The notes: generated by a model not told the origin, from the letters alone. DNA of 6,079 bases from an uncultured Erysipelotrichaceae bacterium (GCA_900550005.1 URQL01000109.1:1-6079); one strand, 5' to 3'. Counted from the first letter of the stretch, positions 1 through 6,079 are shown. Numbers and translations are program-made.

Positions 1-608
1 CAAATTTCAACATAACGATCGTTTTCTAATTCTTCATAAAATAAACGTGTTCCAATATGATCTGGATCATATTTTTCTCCACGGTCATAGAAAATTTCAG
101 AGTCCGGTCCACAAGGTCCTTCACCAATTTCCCAGAAGTTTCCTTCTGTTTTCAACATATGACTTGGTTCTACCCCTTTTACATTGACCCAATAGTTATA
201 AGCTTCTTCATCATCTTGGTAAACTGTGATATAAAGTTTGTCTTTATCAAAGGCTAACCATTGTTCTCCTGTCAAAAATTCCCAAGCAAAATCAATGGCT
301 TCTGTTTTAAAATAATCACCAATTGAAAAGTTTCCTAACATTTCAAAGAAAGTATGGTGACGTGCTGTTACCCCAACGTTTTCAATATCGTTTGTACGAA
401 TTGATTTTTGCGCATTGGTAATACGAGGAACATCTGGTTTAATTGTTCCATCAAAATATTTCTTTAATGCAGCTACCCCACTATTGATCCAAAGTAAAGT
501 TGGGTCATCATTAGGAATAAGTGAATGACTTGGTTCTACGTGATGTCCTTTACTTTCAAAGAACTCTAAGAATAATTTTCTTACTTGATTTCCAGTTAAT
601 TGTTTCAT
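1..608 (-). CDS. alaS: Alanyl-tRNA synthetase, N-terminal part (gene leaves the window)
   Basis: Cytoplasmic class II aminoacyl-tRNA synthetase that charges tRNA-Ala with alanine. The window holds 202 codons, starting MKQLTGNQVRKLFLEFF; full-length bacterial AlaRS is roughly 870-880 residues, so this is only the front of the catalytic domain. Recognisable family blocks are EPSHSLIP (25-32), LLWINSGVAALKKYF (38-52), the class II motif 2 region RHHTFFEMLGNFSIGDYFK (83-101), and IGEGPCGPDSEIFYDRG (161-177). The aminoacylation motif 3, editing domain and C-Ala domain lie beyond the left edge. The ATG at 608-606 is fixed by AAGGAGG at 620-614, five bases upstream. The reading frame is intact to the edge. 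Expression is expected to depend on the T-box leader immediately upstream and on the promoter at 832-860. Identification is secure. Confidence 0.97.
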   Translation of the reverse strand, partial: MKQLTGNQVRKLFLEFFESKGHHVEPSHSLIPNDDPTLLWINSGVAALKKYFDGTIKPDVPRITNAQKSIRTNDIENVGVTARHHTFFEMLGNFSIGDYFKTEAIDFAWEFLTGEQWLAFDKDKLYITVYQDDEEAYNYWVNVKGVEPSHMLKTEGNFWEIGEGPCGPDSEIFYDRGEKYDPDHIGTRLFYEELENDRYVEI

Positions 609-620
609 AATTTCCTCCTT

Positions 621-655
621 AAAATATAAAAAGCCGTTCCTGTTTAGGAACGACT
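621..655 (-). terminator. Regulatory terminator of the alaS T-box leader
   Basis: On the minus strand a 9-bp stem, AGTCGTTCC (655-647... read downward) with GGAACGGCT (640-632), containing one G-U pair, encloses a 6-base loop and is followed by a T-rich run (TTTTTATATTTT). The 5' arm contains the CGTTCCT segment needed by the antiterminator, so the two structures are mutually exclusive, as expected for a transcriptional T-box switch. It ends just before the alaS ribosome site. Confidence 0.9.
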
Positions 656-825
656 AAGTCGCGGTACCATCCTAATTCATTATGTTTTTCATAATGCTCT
701 TAATTAAGCGTTAACGCTGCCAGCGAACTTCTCCAAAGTAGCGTTCAATCAAATTCATTAAAAACTTTCACCAACCGTTTTTTCTCTACAAACTTATTTG
801 ATTTACTCCTCTTTTTCTTAGAATT
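621..825 (-). ncRNA. T-box leader of alaS (alanine specifier)
   Basis: A T-box riboswitch senses the charging state of a tRNA and lets transcription continue when uncharged tRNA binds. On the minus strand the conserved T-box AGGATGGTACCGCG lies at 673-660. Stem I is also visible: the S-turn element AGTA at 807-804, a 7-bp helix ATCAAAT (802-796) with ATTTGAT (754-748), and a distal 6-bp helix AAAAAC (782-777) with GTTTTT (765-760) closing a loop that contains GGTTGGTGAAA. The likely specifier is GCT at 742-740, an alanine codon, just after GAAC; it matches the downstream gene. A stem III candidate, CATTATG-AAAAA-CATAATG, is at 696-678. The antiterminator would pair AGGA of the T-box with TCCT at 648-645. 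The 5' end near 825 is inferred from the -10 box. Confidence 0.93.
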
Positions 826-831
826 ACTTGC

Positions 832-860
832 ATTATAGCCCAATTTTGCTAATTTTTCAA
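832..860 (-). promoter_or_regulatory. Sigma-A-type promoter of alaS
   Basis: TTGAAA at 860-855 and a perfect TATAAT at 837-832 are separated by exactly 17 bases. Transcription would start near 825 and give a leader of about 215 bases ahead of the alaS start. The -35 box lies only six bases past the stop codon of the DUF1653 gene, so alaS has its own promoter, though readthrough from upstream is possible because no terminator is seen between them. Confidence 0.88.
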
Positions 861-866
861 TACCTT

Positions 867-1097
867 TTATTCTTCAATAAGCTCAAAACGATATTTTTGT
901 TTCACATTTGGATACTTTTGGTGATCTACTTCAGATACAAACATATCATATGGCCTTACATAAATACCATAATCACCATATAATGCTTGGTACACAACAT
1001 ATTTTTCACCCGTTTCAGAGTGTATCGCTTCATGCATCACTAAATATTCTTTTCCTTTAAAATGTCGATATTTTCGATTAAGTTCTAGTTTTCTCAT
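867..1097 (-). CDS. DUF1653 family small protein
   Basis: A 76-residue soluble protein that is almost entirely one DUF1653 domain; the function of the family is not established. The pattern is clear: YRHFKGKEYLVMHEAIHSE (10-28), then a VVYQALYGD block (33-41), VRPYDMF (47-53) and the C-terminal KQKYRFE (66-72). It has no signal peptide or membrane segment. The ATG at 1097-1095 follows a good ribosome site (AGGAGA at 1107-1102). It lies between the MATE transporter remnant (about 150 bases upstream) and the alaS promoter (which begins six bases after its stop). No strong promoter of its own was found; the long hairpin at 1151-1200 lies in its upstream region. The neighbouring genes give no clue to its job. 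Recognition of the family is from memory of its conserved pattern. Confidence 0.88.
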   Translation of the reverse strand: MRKLELNRKYRHFKGKEYLVMHEAIHSETGEKYVVYQALYGDYGIYVRPYDMFVSEVDHQKYPNVKQKYRFELIEE

Positions 1098-1115
1098 TTT
1101 GTTCTCCTATTCACA

Positions 1116-1144
1116 TTGATAATAAGTTTAAAATCTTATATACG
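1116..1144 (+). promoter_or_regulatory. Weak candidate plus-strand promoter facing the orphan hairpin
   Basis: TTGATA (1116-1121) and TATACG (1139-1144) are spaced by 17 bases. If used, transcription would begin near 1151, exactly at the base of the hairpin at 1151-1197, and stop at its T run, giving an RNA of about 50 bases. The -10 match is only partial and chance matches are common in such AT-rich sequence, so this is speculative. Confidence 0.25.
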
Positions 1145-1150
1145 AACATC

Positions 1151-1200
1151 AATAGAGGCATTCCTTCGCACATATCGGCGAGGGTGATGCCTCTATTTTT
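1151..1200 (+). terminator. Long hairpin with T run, oriented for the plus strand
   Basis: An 11-bp perfect outer stem, AATAGAGGCAT (1151-1161) with ATGCCTCTATT (1187-1197), continues through a small 1x2 internal loop into a 7-bp inner stem, CCTTCGC (1163-1169) with GCGAGGG (1178-1184), closing an 8-base loop. Read on the plus strand the inner stem has a T-G wobble and the hairpin ends in a T run (1196-1200). Read on the minus strand that pair is an A-C mismatch and the 3' flank is not T-rich. It therefore looks like a plus-strand intrinsic terminator, but no plus-strand gene precedes it. It could also be a structured element in the leader of the DUF1653 gene or a dispersed repeat. Confidence 0.65.
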
Positions 1201-1225
1201 CTATCTAAATTTTCTTTTCTTACTT

Positions 1226-1253
1226 AAAAAGGTATTAAAACTTATTAATACCT
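1226..1253 (-). terminator. Intrinsic terminator of the MATE gene
   Basis: On the minus strand AGGTATTAA (1253-1245) pairs perfectly over 9 bp with TTAATACCT (1238-1230) across a 6-base loop, and a run of five T ends the element at 1226. The first arm begins inside the TAG stop codon (1254-1252) of the transporter, so the terminator overlaps the end of the gene. Confidence 0.85.
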
Positions 1254-2593
1254 AATTTTCTTGAACAATTTTATTCAATTCTTTTAATTTCACAACAAAT
1301 GTTGTAATCAAAATCACATCCGCTAAAAACCAAGCAAAAGGGTTAGCTGCACATATTGCTGCATAACCAAAACTTCCTACAAATAAGAAAGCAACAACTC
1401 CTCGACCAATCAATTCCGCCAAACCAGCAAGCATTGTTAAAGCGGAATAACCAAGACCTTGCAAAGAGTTACGTAATAAACAAAATACCTAAAACAAAAT
1501 AGAATACAGAATTGATCCTTAAATAAAGTTGAACATCACTTAAAATAGCTACTTCATCTACATCAATAAATAATAAGGCAATCTTTGTAGATAAAGTCCA
1601 CATAATTAAACAAGCAAGTAAACAATATCCAAAGGACAATAAGAAACTCTTTTTAAGTCCATCTTTAATACGATCAATTTTTTTAGCTCCTAAGTTTTGT
1701 CCACAATAAGTAGCCATGGTTGTTCCTAATGTATCAAGTGGTTGTGTAAACATCATTTGAATTTTATTGGCTGCTGTTACTGCTGCAACTTTAGCTGAAC
1801 CTAAACCATTGATTGCTGTTTGGATCATAACTGAACCAACTGCTGTAATTGAAAATTGTAATGCCATTGGAAGTCCAATTGCTAATAATTCTTTACAACA
1901 ATGTCCATCTAATTTTAATTCTTCTTTATTAAATTTTAAAATAGGGAAATGTTTAGCCATAAAAAATGCACATAAAACAGCAGAAATGGCTTGTGCAATT
2001 AATGTAGCCCAAGCTACACCAGCAACACCCATTTTAAAATAAACAACAAAAGTATAATCTAAAATAACATTGATTATGGAAGCAACCGCTAAGAATAATA
2101 AAGGTGTTTTACTATCTCCTAATGCTCTTAAAATACTTGAAAGCATATTATAATAAATTGTAGCGATAATTCCCATAAACATAATTGAAATATAAGTATA
2201 AGAATCTTGGTAAATATCACTTGGTGTTTGCATTAAACGTAACAATGAAGGTGTTGTAAACAAAGTGATCGTTGTTAGAAAAATTGTCGCAACTAAACAC
2301 AAATAAAGTGCATTGGCAACATGTTTTCTCATCATTGAATAATCTTGAGCACCAAAACTTTGGGCCACGGGAATACCAAATCCACTACAAAGTCCTAATG
2401 CAAATCCTAATACTAAAAAGTTAATGGACCCTGTTGCCCCAACAGCTGCTAAGGCATTAACTCCAACAAATTTTCCTACAATAATACTATCTACCATATT
2501 ATAAAGTTGTTGGAAAATATTTCCTGCTACTAAAGGTAAACAAAATGATAAAATTAATTTTATCGGGTTACCTCTTGTCATATCTTTAACCAT
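1252..2593 (-). pseudogene. MATE family efflux transporter, broken by a frameshift
   Basis: Multidrug and toxic compound extrusion proteins are inner-membrane antiporters, normally about 440-460 residues with 12 membrane helices in two homologous halves. The first frame (2593-1469) gives 374 residues: MatE block QQLYNMVDSIIVGKFVG at 28-44, LRALGDSKTP at 155-164, the second half starting near 235, and GQNLGAKK at 298-305. It stops after GILFIT. The sequence resumes one base out of phase as RNSLQGLGYSALTMLAGLAE and runs to the TAG at 1254-1252. Joined, the parts make about 445 residues, the usual length, so one extra base, probably in the T run at 1480-1478, explains the break. The lost part holds the last two or so helices, so a product of the first frame alone is probably non-functional. 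The ATG at 2593 is set by AGGAGG about seven bases upstream. A sequencing or assembly error remains possible. The exact subfamily and substrate cannot be told. Confidence 0.88.
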
Positions 2594-2622
2594 TCTTTCC
2601 CCTCCTCTTTTTGTGTAACATA

Positions 2623-2628
2623 TTTATA
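2623..2628 (-). promoter_or_regulatory. Possible -10 box for the MATE gene
   Basis: TATAAA on the minus strand lies about 30 bases ahead of the start codon, in the only AT-rich gap between the preceding terminator and the MATE ribosome site. No good -35 box sits at the right distance (the hexamer 17 bases upstream is TGATTT). A promoter is expected somewhere here because the upstream gene ends in a strong terminator. Confidence 0.3.
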
Positions 2629-2687
2629 CTATTCGATTTTTTTTAAAATCACCCTTTTTTTCATATTTTGTAAATAAAACTTAACAT

Positions 2688-2726
2688 AAAAAGAACAAAT
2701 TGTACGAACTAAACAATTTGTTCTTT
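2688..2726 (-). terminator. Intrinsic terminator of the AAA-like ATPase gene
   Basis: On the minus strand AAAGAACAAATTGT (2726-2713) pairs perfectly over 14 bp with ACAATTTGTTCTTT (2703-2690) across a 9-base loop and leads into a run of five T. The 5' arm encodes the last residues (Glu-Gln-Ile-Val) of the ATPase, and the TAG stop lies in the loop. The plus strand would also form the stem, with a short T run. Confidence 0.9.
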
Positions 2727-4277
2727 ATATTTTTCTATCTTACAGGTATGTTGTTTCGTTTTATCATCATAACTGATTCCTACTAATAGTAGATTATCTA
2801 GATACTGCTTTAATACATAATGATAGTCTTTGTCTTTTATTTGCTTTAAAGCTGTTTTGGTTGTTTGATTCCATTTGAGTTCAATAATCATTGCAGGTTT
2901 ATCTTTTCTTGGGATAAATACGAGATCTGCCCTTCCTTTTCCTGTTGGCATTTCTTTTATGATTGTATAATCATCTTTAGCTGCATAGTATGCTAAATAT
3001 AAAGTATAGCTTAATGCATTTTCATCATTATATTGAAAGATACTTGTTTCTAAGTGGGCTTCTTCGATATATTTAGCTACTTTTTCTTCATCACCTTTTA
3101 GTGTTGCTTCGAGTAGTTCTTTTGAATTAAGTAGGGCTTTTGTTGTATACTGCCATGATGAATTTTCAATCGAATTAATAAAACTAGAAATAACTTCTTG
3201 ATTAGGAATAAAACATTGTTTGGTATCTTGATTGTATGTCAAATAACCTAAATGTATAAGTAAAGTTAAAACATCATCTTTACTATTAAATGTAGTCATA
3301 TCATTTTGAAATTTCTCTGTATTAATGTTGATCTTTTCTCTAGCAATCATTTTAATAATTACTTCTTTTAGACCATCAAAGTTTAGATCAATATAATGTT
3401 GTAAAGCTTCATAGGTTTCTGTATTATTCCAATAATTAGAAAAACTTCCTCTAGTAATTGATGCTACTACACTTCTTGGTGAGAATACAGATACATTTTT
3501 TGTTAAATAATAACCATCATACCATTGTTTTATAACCTTATAATCTACATTATTTTCCTTGCAAAGCGTTTCTACTTCTTTTTCAGTAAATCCCATAAAG
3601 TTTTCTAAAGGAGTAGGATCTACCATAGATATTTCATCAAACATATTTAAAGCACTATGGGTTCCATATTTCTTTATTGGCAATATTCCTGTCATATAGA
3701 CAAGTTCAACATACGATTTATCTTTAAGTAAATTACGTAAAAAATCTAAGTATCTTTCTTGATCTTCTTTTCTTTCTTTAAATTCCCTAAAGATACAATC
3801 CCATTCATCAATAACAAAAACAAATTTTTCTTCTTGTATTGAAAATAGATCATTTAAACACATAATTAAATTGGTTTCATCAAAATAATCAATTGGGAAT
3901 ACTCTTATTATTTCACGAAGAACTCGTTTAGTTAATAAATCTAACATTTGATTAACATCATGAGTAAAACTTAAAAATTCTTGCATATTTAAGTGAATTA
4001 CATTGTGCTTATTAAGATGTTTTAAATAATTAGGTGTTTGAGCTATTTTTAAAGAATCAAATAGAGTATGAGAATCACAACCTTTTGAATAATAAGCGAC
4101 TAACATATTAGCGTCAGTGCTTTTTCCAAATCTCCTTGGTCTGGATACACAAAAAGCTTTTTGCGTAGTACTTATAACTTGGTTACTATAATCTATAAGC
4201 ATTGATTTATCTACAAAAATTGGACTATTATAAGTTTCAAAATAACTTTGATTATTTGGATTTAAATATATTCCCAT
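2709..4277 (-). CDS. AAA-ATPase-like protein with C-terminal PD-(D/E)XK (DUF1703) nuclease-like domain
   Basis: A 522-residue soluble protein of the AAA-ATPase_like plus PDDEXK_9 (DUF1703) type, common and often multi-copy in gut bacteria; its biological role is unknown. The N-terminal ATPase part (about 1-290) has a P-loop SRPRRFGKS (45-53) in which the usual first glycine is replaced, a Walker B segment FVFVIDEWD (152-160, D157 E158), a sensor-like MTGILPIKKYG (195-205) typical of the family, and WYDGYY (252-257). The C-terminal domain has the nuclease-fold signature: D451 in GKGRADLVF, then E466 and K468 in IIELKWN, so the catalytic triad looks intact. The length is normal. The start at 4277 follows AAGGAG at 4290-4285. 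The gene has its own promoter and terminator, and no toxin, methylase or transposase lies next to it. Roles in defence or in DNA processing are guesses. An acquired gene is plausible, but the window offers no direct sign of transfer. Confidence 0.93.
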   Translation of the reverse strand: MGIYLNPNNQSYFETYNSPIFVDKSMLIDYSNQVISTTQKAFCVSRPRRFGKSTDANMLVAYYSKGCDSHTLFDSLKIAQTPNYLKHLNKHNVIHLNMQEFLSFTHDVNQMLDLLTKRVLREIIRVFPIDYFDETNLIMCLNDLFSIQEEKFVFVIDEWDCIFREFKERKEDQERYLDFLRNLLKDKSYVELVYMTGILPIKKYGTHSALNMFDEISMVDPTPLENFMGFTEKEVETLCKENNVDYKVIKQWYDGYYLTKNVSVFSPRSVVASITRGSFSNYWNNTETYEALQHYIDLNFDGLKEVIIKMIAREKININTEKFQNDMTTFNSKDDVLTLLIHLGYLTYNQDTKQCFIPNQEVISSFINSIENSSWQYTTKALLNSKELLEATLKGDEEKVAKYIEEAHLETSIFQYNDENALSYTLYLAYYAAKDDYTIIKEMPTGKGRADLVFIPRKDKPAMIIELKWNQTTKTALKQIKDKDYHYVLKQYLDNLLLVGISYDDKTKQHTCKIEKYKEQIV

Positions 4278-4301
4278 AATCTCACTCCTTTTCTTATCTT
4301 T

Positions 4302-4330
4302 ATTTTACCAATTATCTTTTTACTAAACAA
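4302..4330 (-). promoter_or_regulatory. Candidate promoter of the AAA-like ATPase gene
   Basis: TTGTTT (4330-4325) and TAAAAT (4307-4302) are separated by 17 bases. Transcription would start near 4295 and give a short leader with the ribosome site AAGGAG just ahead of the ATG. The position, between the preceding hairpins and the gene, fits. Both boxes are imperfect. Confidence 0.6.
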
Positions 4331-4358
4331 TCATTAAGCAAAACTTTTTCTTAACAAC

Positions 4359-4384
4359 AAAAATAGGGTAGCCTTAGCTACCCT
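4359..4384 (-). terminator. Intrinsic terminator downstream of the glycosyltransferase gene
   Basis: On the minus strand AGGGTAGC (4384-4377) pairs perfectly with GCTACCCT (4372-4365) around a TAAG loop, followed by A and five T (4363-4359). It is the last of three adjacent hairpins after the glycosyltransferase stop and the only one with a T run on the gene's own strand, so it is the best terminator for that unit. Confidence 0.82.
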
Positions 4385-4402
4385 CAGACTGTTAACAGTC
4401 TG
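4385..4402. repeat. Perfect 18-bp palindrome between two hairpins
   Basis: CAGACTGTTAACAGTCTG is identical on both strands. It sits with no gap between the terminator hairpins on either side. It could form a small stem in RNA or be a site for a dimeric DNA-binding protein; nothing in the window shows which. Confidence 0.75.
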
Positions 4403-4436
4403 AAATGAGCCGTCCTTTATGGACGACTCATTTTTT
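4403..4436. terminator. First hairpin after the glycosyltransferase gene, possibly bidirectional
   Basis: AAATGAG (4403-4409) pairs with CTCATTT (4427-4433) and CGTCC (4411-4415) with GGACG (4421-4425) around a 5-base loop. The single odd pair (4410 with 4426) is a T-G wobble in minus-strand RNA but a C-A mismatch in plus-strand RNA, which suggests that the minus-strand RNA is the folded form. However, the long T run (4431-4436) lies on the plus-strand side, so it may also stop antisense transcripts. Confidence 0.7.
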
Positions 4437-4447
4437 ATAAAATTTTT

Positions 4448-6079
4448 TTAAAAATTATTTGAACTAAAATAAGCATCACGATCTAAGAACGTACCCCATT
4501 TTTCTTTCATATAAGCTTGTTCTTGTAAGAAACGTTGATGTTTTTCTTTACTTGCTTCATAACCTCTAGTTTTTGTTTCATAATGAATAGCCGTTAAATG
4601 AGAAAGACAAACATTGTAGTAACCGGCTTTAATCATACTTAAATTTAGATCAACATCATTTAAAGCTACTTTTAAGGTTTCATCAAATCCTTGAATTTGT
4701 TTAAACTTTTTAGTAGAAGTCATTAAACAAGCTGCAGTTACTGCACTGTAGTTATAAGGCATGACTAATCTTGAAAATAACCCGTTATCTTGTTCCTTAT
4801 TTGTAACATAAATATGTCCAGCAACCCCACCAAAGCCTAAAACAACACCAGCATGTTGAACTAAATGATCTGGATAGAGAAGTTTAACGCCAACACACCC
4901 CATATGATCTAAAGAAGCGTAGCCTAGCATTTTTTCAATCATAGTTGGATCTGTAATTTCAGTATCATTATTTAAAAATAACAAATACTCACCACAAGCA
5001 TGTTTAACCCCCTCATTATTGATATAAGAATAATTAAATTCACAATCTAGAGGTAAAACTTTAAAGTTATCATATTTTGTTTGATATTCATTTAATAAAT
5101 CAAAAGTAGCTTGTTCACTTGAGCGGTTATCAATGAGAATGATTTCAAAATTTTGATAACGATTTACTTGATAAAGTGATTCTAAACAACGACGTGTTAC
5201 TTCTGCTTGATCTTTGATTGGAATAATGATGCTTACTTTTTGATTTTTATTAGCATAATTCACGATAAAAGAACTTGAACGTGGATTATTGATGACCTCT
5301 CCTGGTGTATTTCTTCTTTGTAAACTTTCTTCTAATGCTTTTTTAGCAGCTTCATAAGCATAATTTTTTGTTCCTAAATAACTTGATGTTGATTGTGGTG
5401 TTTGTCGCCAATGATAACAAATTCTTTCCACATGACCAATTTGATTCGTTTTTTCAACTAATCTTAAGAATAAATCATAATCTTGAGAACCATCAAATTC
5501 TTTTCTAAAGCCTCCAATTTCATTAACAAGAGAAGTACGAATCACGCTTAAATGGCAAATATAATTTAATCCCATTAAAGTATCAGGTGAATAATCTGGT
5601 TTAAAATGAGGTTCCATAAATTCACCTTTAAAGTCAATTTTATCTTCATCTGTATAAATAAAATCATATTGAGAATTTTGATTCAACATTTCCACAACTA
5701 AATACAAAGCATCTTTTTCAACTAGATCATCATTATCCACTAAAGCAATAAATTCACCTTTTGCCATCTTGATAGCTTGATTACTTGCAACTGAAATCAT
5801 ACCATTTTCATTTCGGTATTCAACATGGATACAATCGTATTTTTGTTCATAATCTTTTAGTGTTTCTAATGTTTCTTGATTTGAAGAATGATCATCAACA
5901 ATACAAATTTCATAGTTCGTATAACTTTGTTGTAGTAAACTATCTAAACAAGCAGATAAATCTTTTTTAGAAACATTATAAGTAGGCATAATAAAACTAA
6001 TTAATGGTTGATAATCAAATGTTTTACTTGTATCTACCGGTGGTAAAGATGCTAAGTATTGATGATAAGCACTTTGATT
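4448..6079 (-). CDS. Two-domain family 2 glycosyltransferase, C-terminal part (start outside the window)
   Basis: Cytoplasmic GT-A-fold enzyme expected to add sugars from nucleotide donors to a surface polysaccharide. The frame is open to the right edge, so the first in-window ATG (5989) is internal: it sits inside the domain 1 start ISFIMPTYNV. The window holds 543 codons. Domain 1 (about 25-230) shows IMPTYN (30-35), IVDDHSS (60-66), the donor-binding LVDNDD (113-118) and SQDYDLFLR (198-206). Domain 2 (about 281-500) shows VSIIIPIKDQ (282-291), LIDNRSSE (315-322), LFLNNDTEI (367-375) and NDVDLNLSMIKAGYY (474-488). Both domains keep the aspartates expected at the donor site and late acidic motif, so both may be active. 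No membrane segment is seen in the visible part. The gene is followed by three hairpins, which suggests that it ends a polysaccharide cluster lying to the right. Sugar and linkage cannot be predicted. Confidence 0.93.
   Translation of the reverse strand, partial: NQSAYHQYLASLPPVDTSKTFDYQPLISFIMPTYNVSKKDLSACLDSLLQQSYTNYEICIVDDHSSNQETLETLKDYEQKYDCIHVEYRNENGMISVASNQAIKMAKGEFIALVDNDDLVEKDALYLVVEMLNQNSQYDFIYTDEDKIDFKGEFMEPHFKPDYSPDTLMGLNYICHLSVIRTSLVNEIGGFRKEFDGSQDYDLFLRLVEKTNQIGHVERICYHWRQTPQSTSSYLGTKNYAYEAAKKALEESLQRRNTPGEVINNPRSSSFIVNYANKNQKVSIIIPIKDQAEVTRRCLESLYQVNRYQNFEIILIDNRSSEQATFDLLNEYQTKYDNFKVLPLDCEFNYSYINNEGVKHACGEYLLFLNNDTEITDPTMIEKMLGYASLDHMGCVGVKLLYPDHLVQHAGVVLGFGGVAGHIYVTNKEQDNGLFSRLVMPYNYSAVTAACLMTSTKKFKQIQGFDETLKVALNDVDLNLSMIKAGYYNVCLSHLTAIHYETKTRGYEASKEKHQRFLQEQAYMKEKWGTFLDRDAYFSSNNF

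Noticed and set aside
57..257. Plus-strand open frame of 66 codons
   Set aside because: It lies fully inside the well-conserved alaS gene on the other strand and has no ribosome site or recognisable family pattern.
1151..1200. A known metabolite riboswitch in front of the DUF1653 gene
   Set aside because: I tried to match the loop and stem sequences with fluoride, purine, preQ1, THF, ZTP and cyclic-di-GMP patterns by eye and found no fit; a covariance search would be needed to reopen this.
1252..1464. Separate 70-codon membrane protein gene starting at TTG
   Set aside because: It is the displaced C-terminal end of the MATE transporter: the family sequence continues across the join, and the TTG is an internal leucine codon with no ribosome site.
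1465..1485. Programmed +1 frameshift joining the two MATE frames
   Set aside because: The direction would be +1, but there is no known slippery pattern such as the prfB-type CTT-TGA, no upstream Shine-Dalgarno-like stimulator, and MATE genes are not known to use recoding. A simple mutation or sequence error is more likely.
1767..2042. Plus-strand open frame of 91 codons
   Set aside because: It is antisense to the conserved MATE coding sequence, and its alanine-rich, low-complexity product mirrors the codons of the other strand.
4359..4436. CRISPR-like repeat cluster
   Set aside because: The three hairpins differ in sequence and have no spacers between them; they are palindromes, not direct repeats.
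5785..5970. Plus-strand open frame of 61 codons
   Set aside because: It is antisense to domain 1 of the glycosyltransferase, with no upstream ribosome site and no recognisable family.

Overview
The window is low-GC DNA with every recognisable gene on the minus strand, so transcription runs from the right-hand end to the left. A T-box leader in front of an alanyl-tRNA synthetase gene, strong AGGAGG-type ribosome sites, and short hairpin-plus-T terminators point to a Bacillota genome. The style of the AAA-like/PD-(D/E)XK and DUF1653 proteins suggests a gut Firmicute, perhaps of the Erysipelotrichia; that placement is inference.

In transcription order: (1) 6079-4448, the C-terminal part of a two-domain family 2 glycosyltransferase that enters from outside the window, probably the last gene of a surface-polysaccharide cluster. 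(2) 4436-4359, three back-to-back hairpins closing that unit. (3) 4330-2688, a self-contained unit: a promoter, an AAA-ATPase-like/PD-(D/E)XK nuclease-like protein of unknown role, and a terminator whose stem includes the last codons of the gene. (4) 2593-1226, a MATE-family multidrug/sodium antiporter broken by one frameshift near its last quarter, followed by a terminator that overlaps its stop codon. (5) 1200-1151, a long hairpin that reads better as a plus-strand than a minus-strand terminator and has no gene to serve. (6) 1097-867, a small DUF1653 protein. (7) 860-621, a promoter and an alanine-type T-box leader (specifier GCT), then (8) 608-1, the N-terminal third of alaS, which leaves the window.

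The genes look like separate transcription units rather than one operon: a terminator or a fresh promoter lies in nearly every gap. The best-supported regulatory story is the T-box: uncharged tRNA-Ala should stabilise the antiterminator and allow alaS expression. I see no convincing undescribed multi-gene system. The most noteworthy items are the orphan plus-strand hairpin, the triple hairpin, the frameshifted transporter, and the isolated ATPase/nuclease gene. No tRNA or rRNA gene, CRISPR array or insertion sequence was seen.
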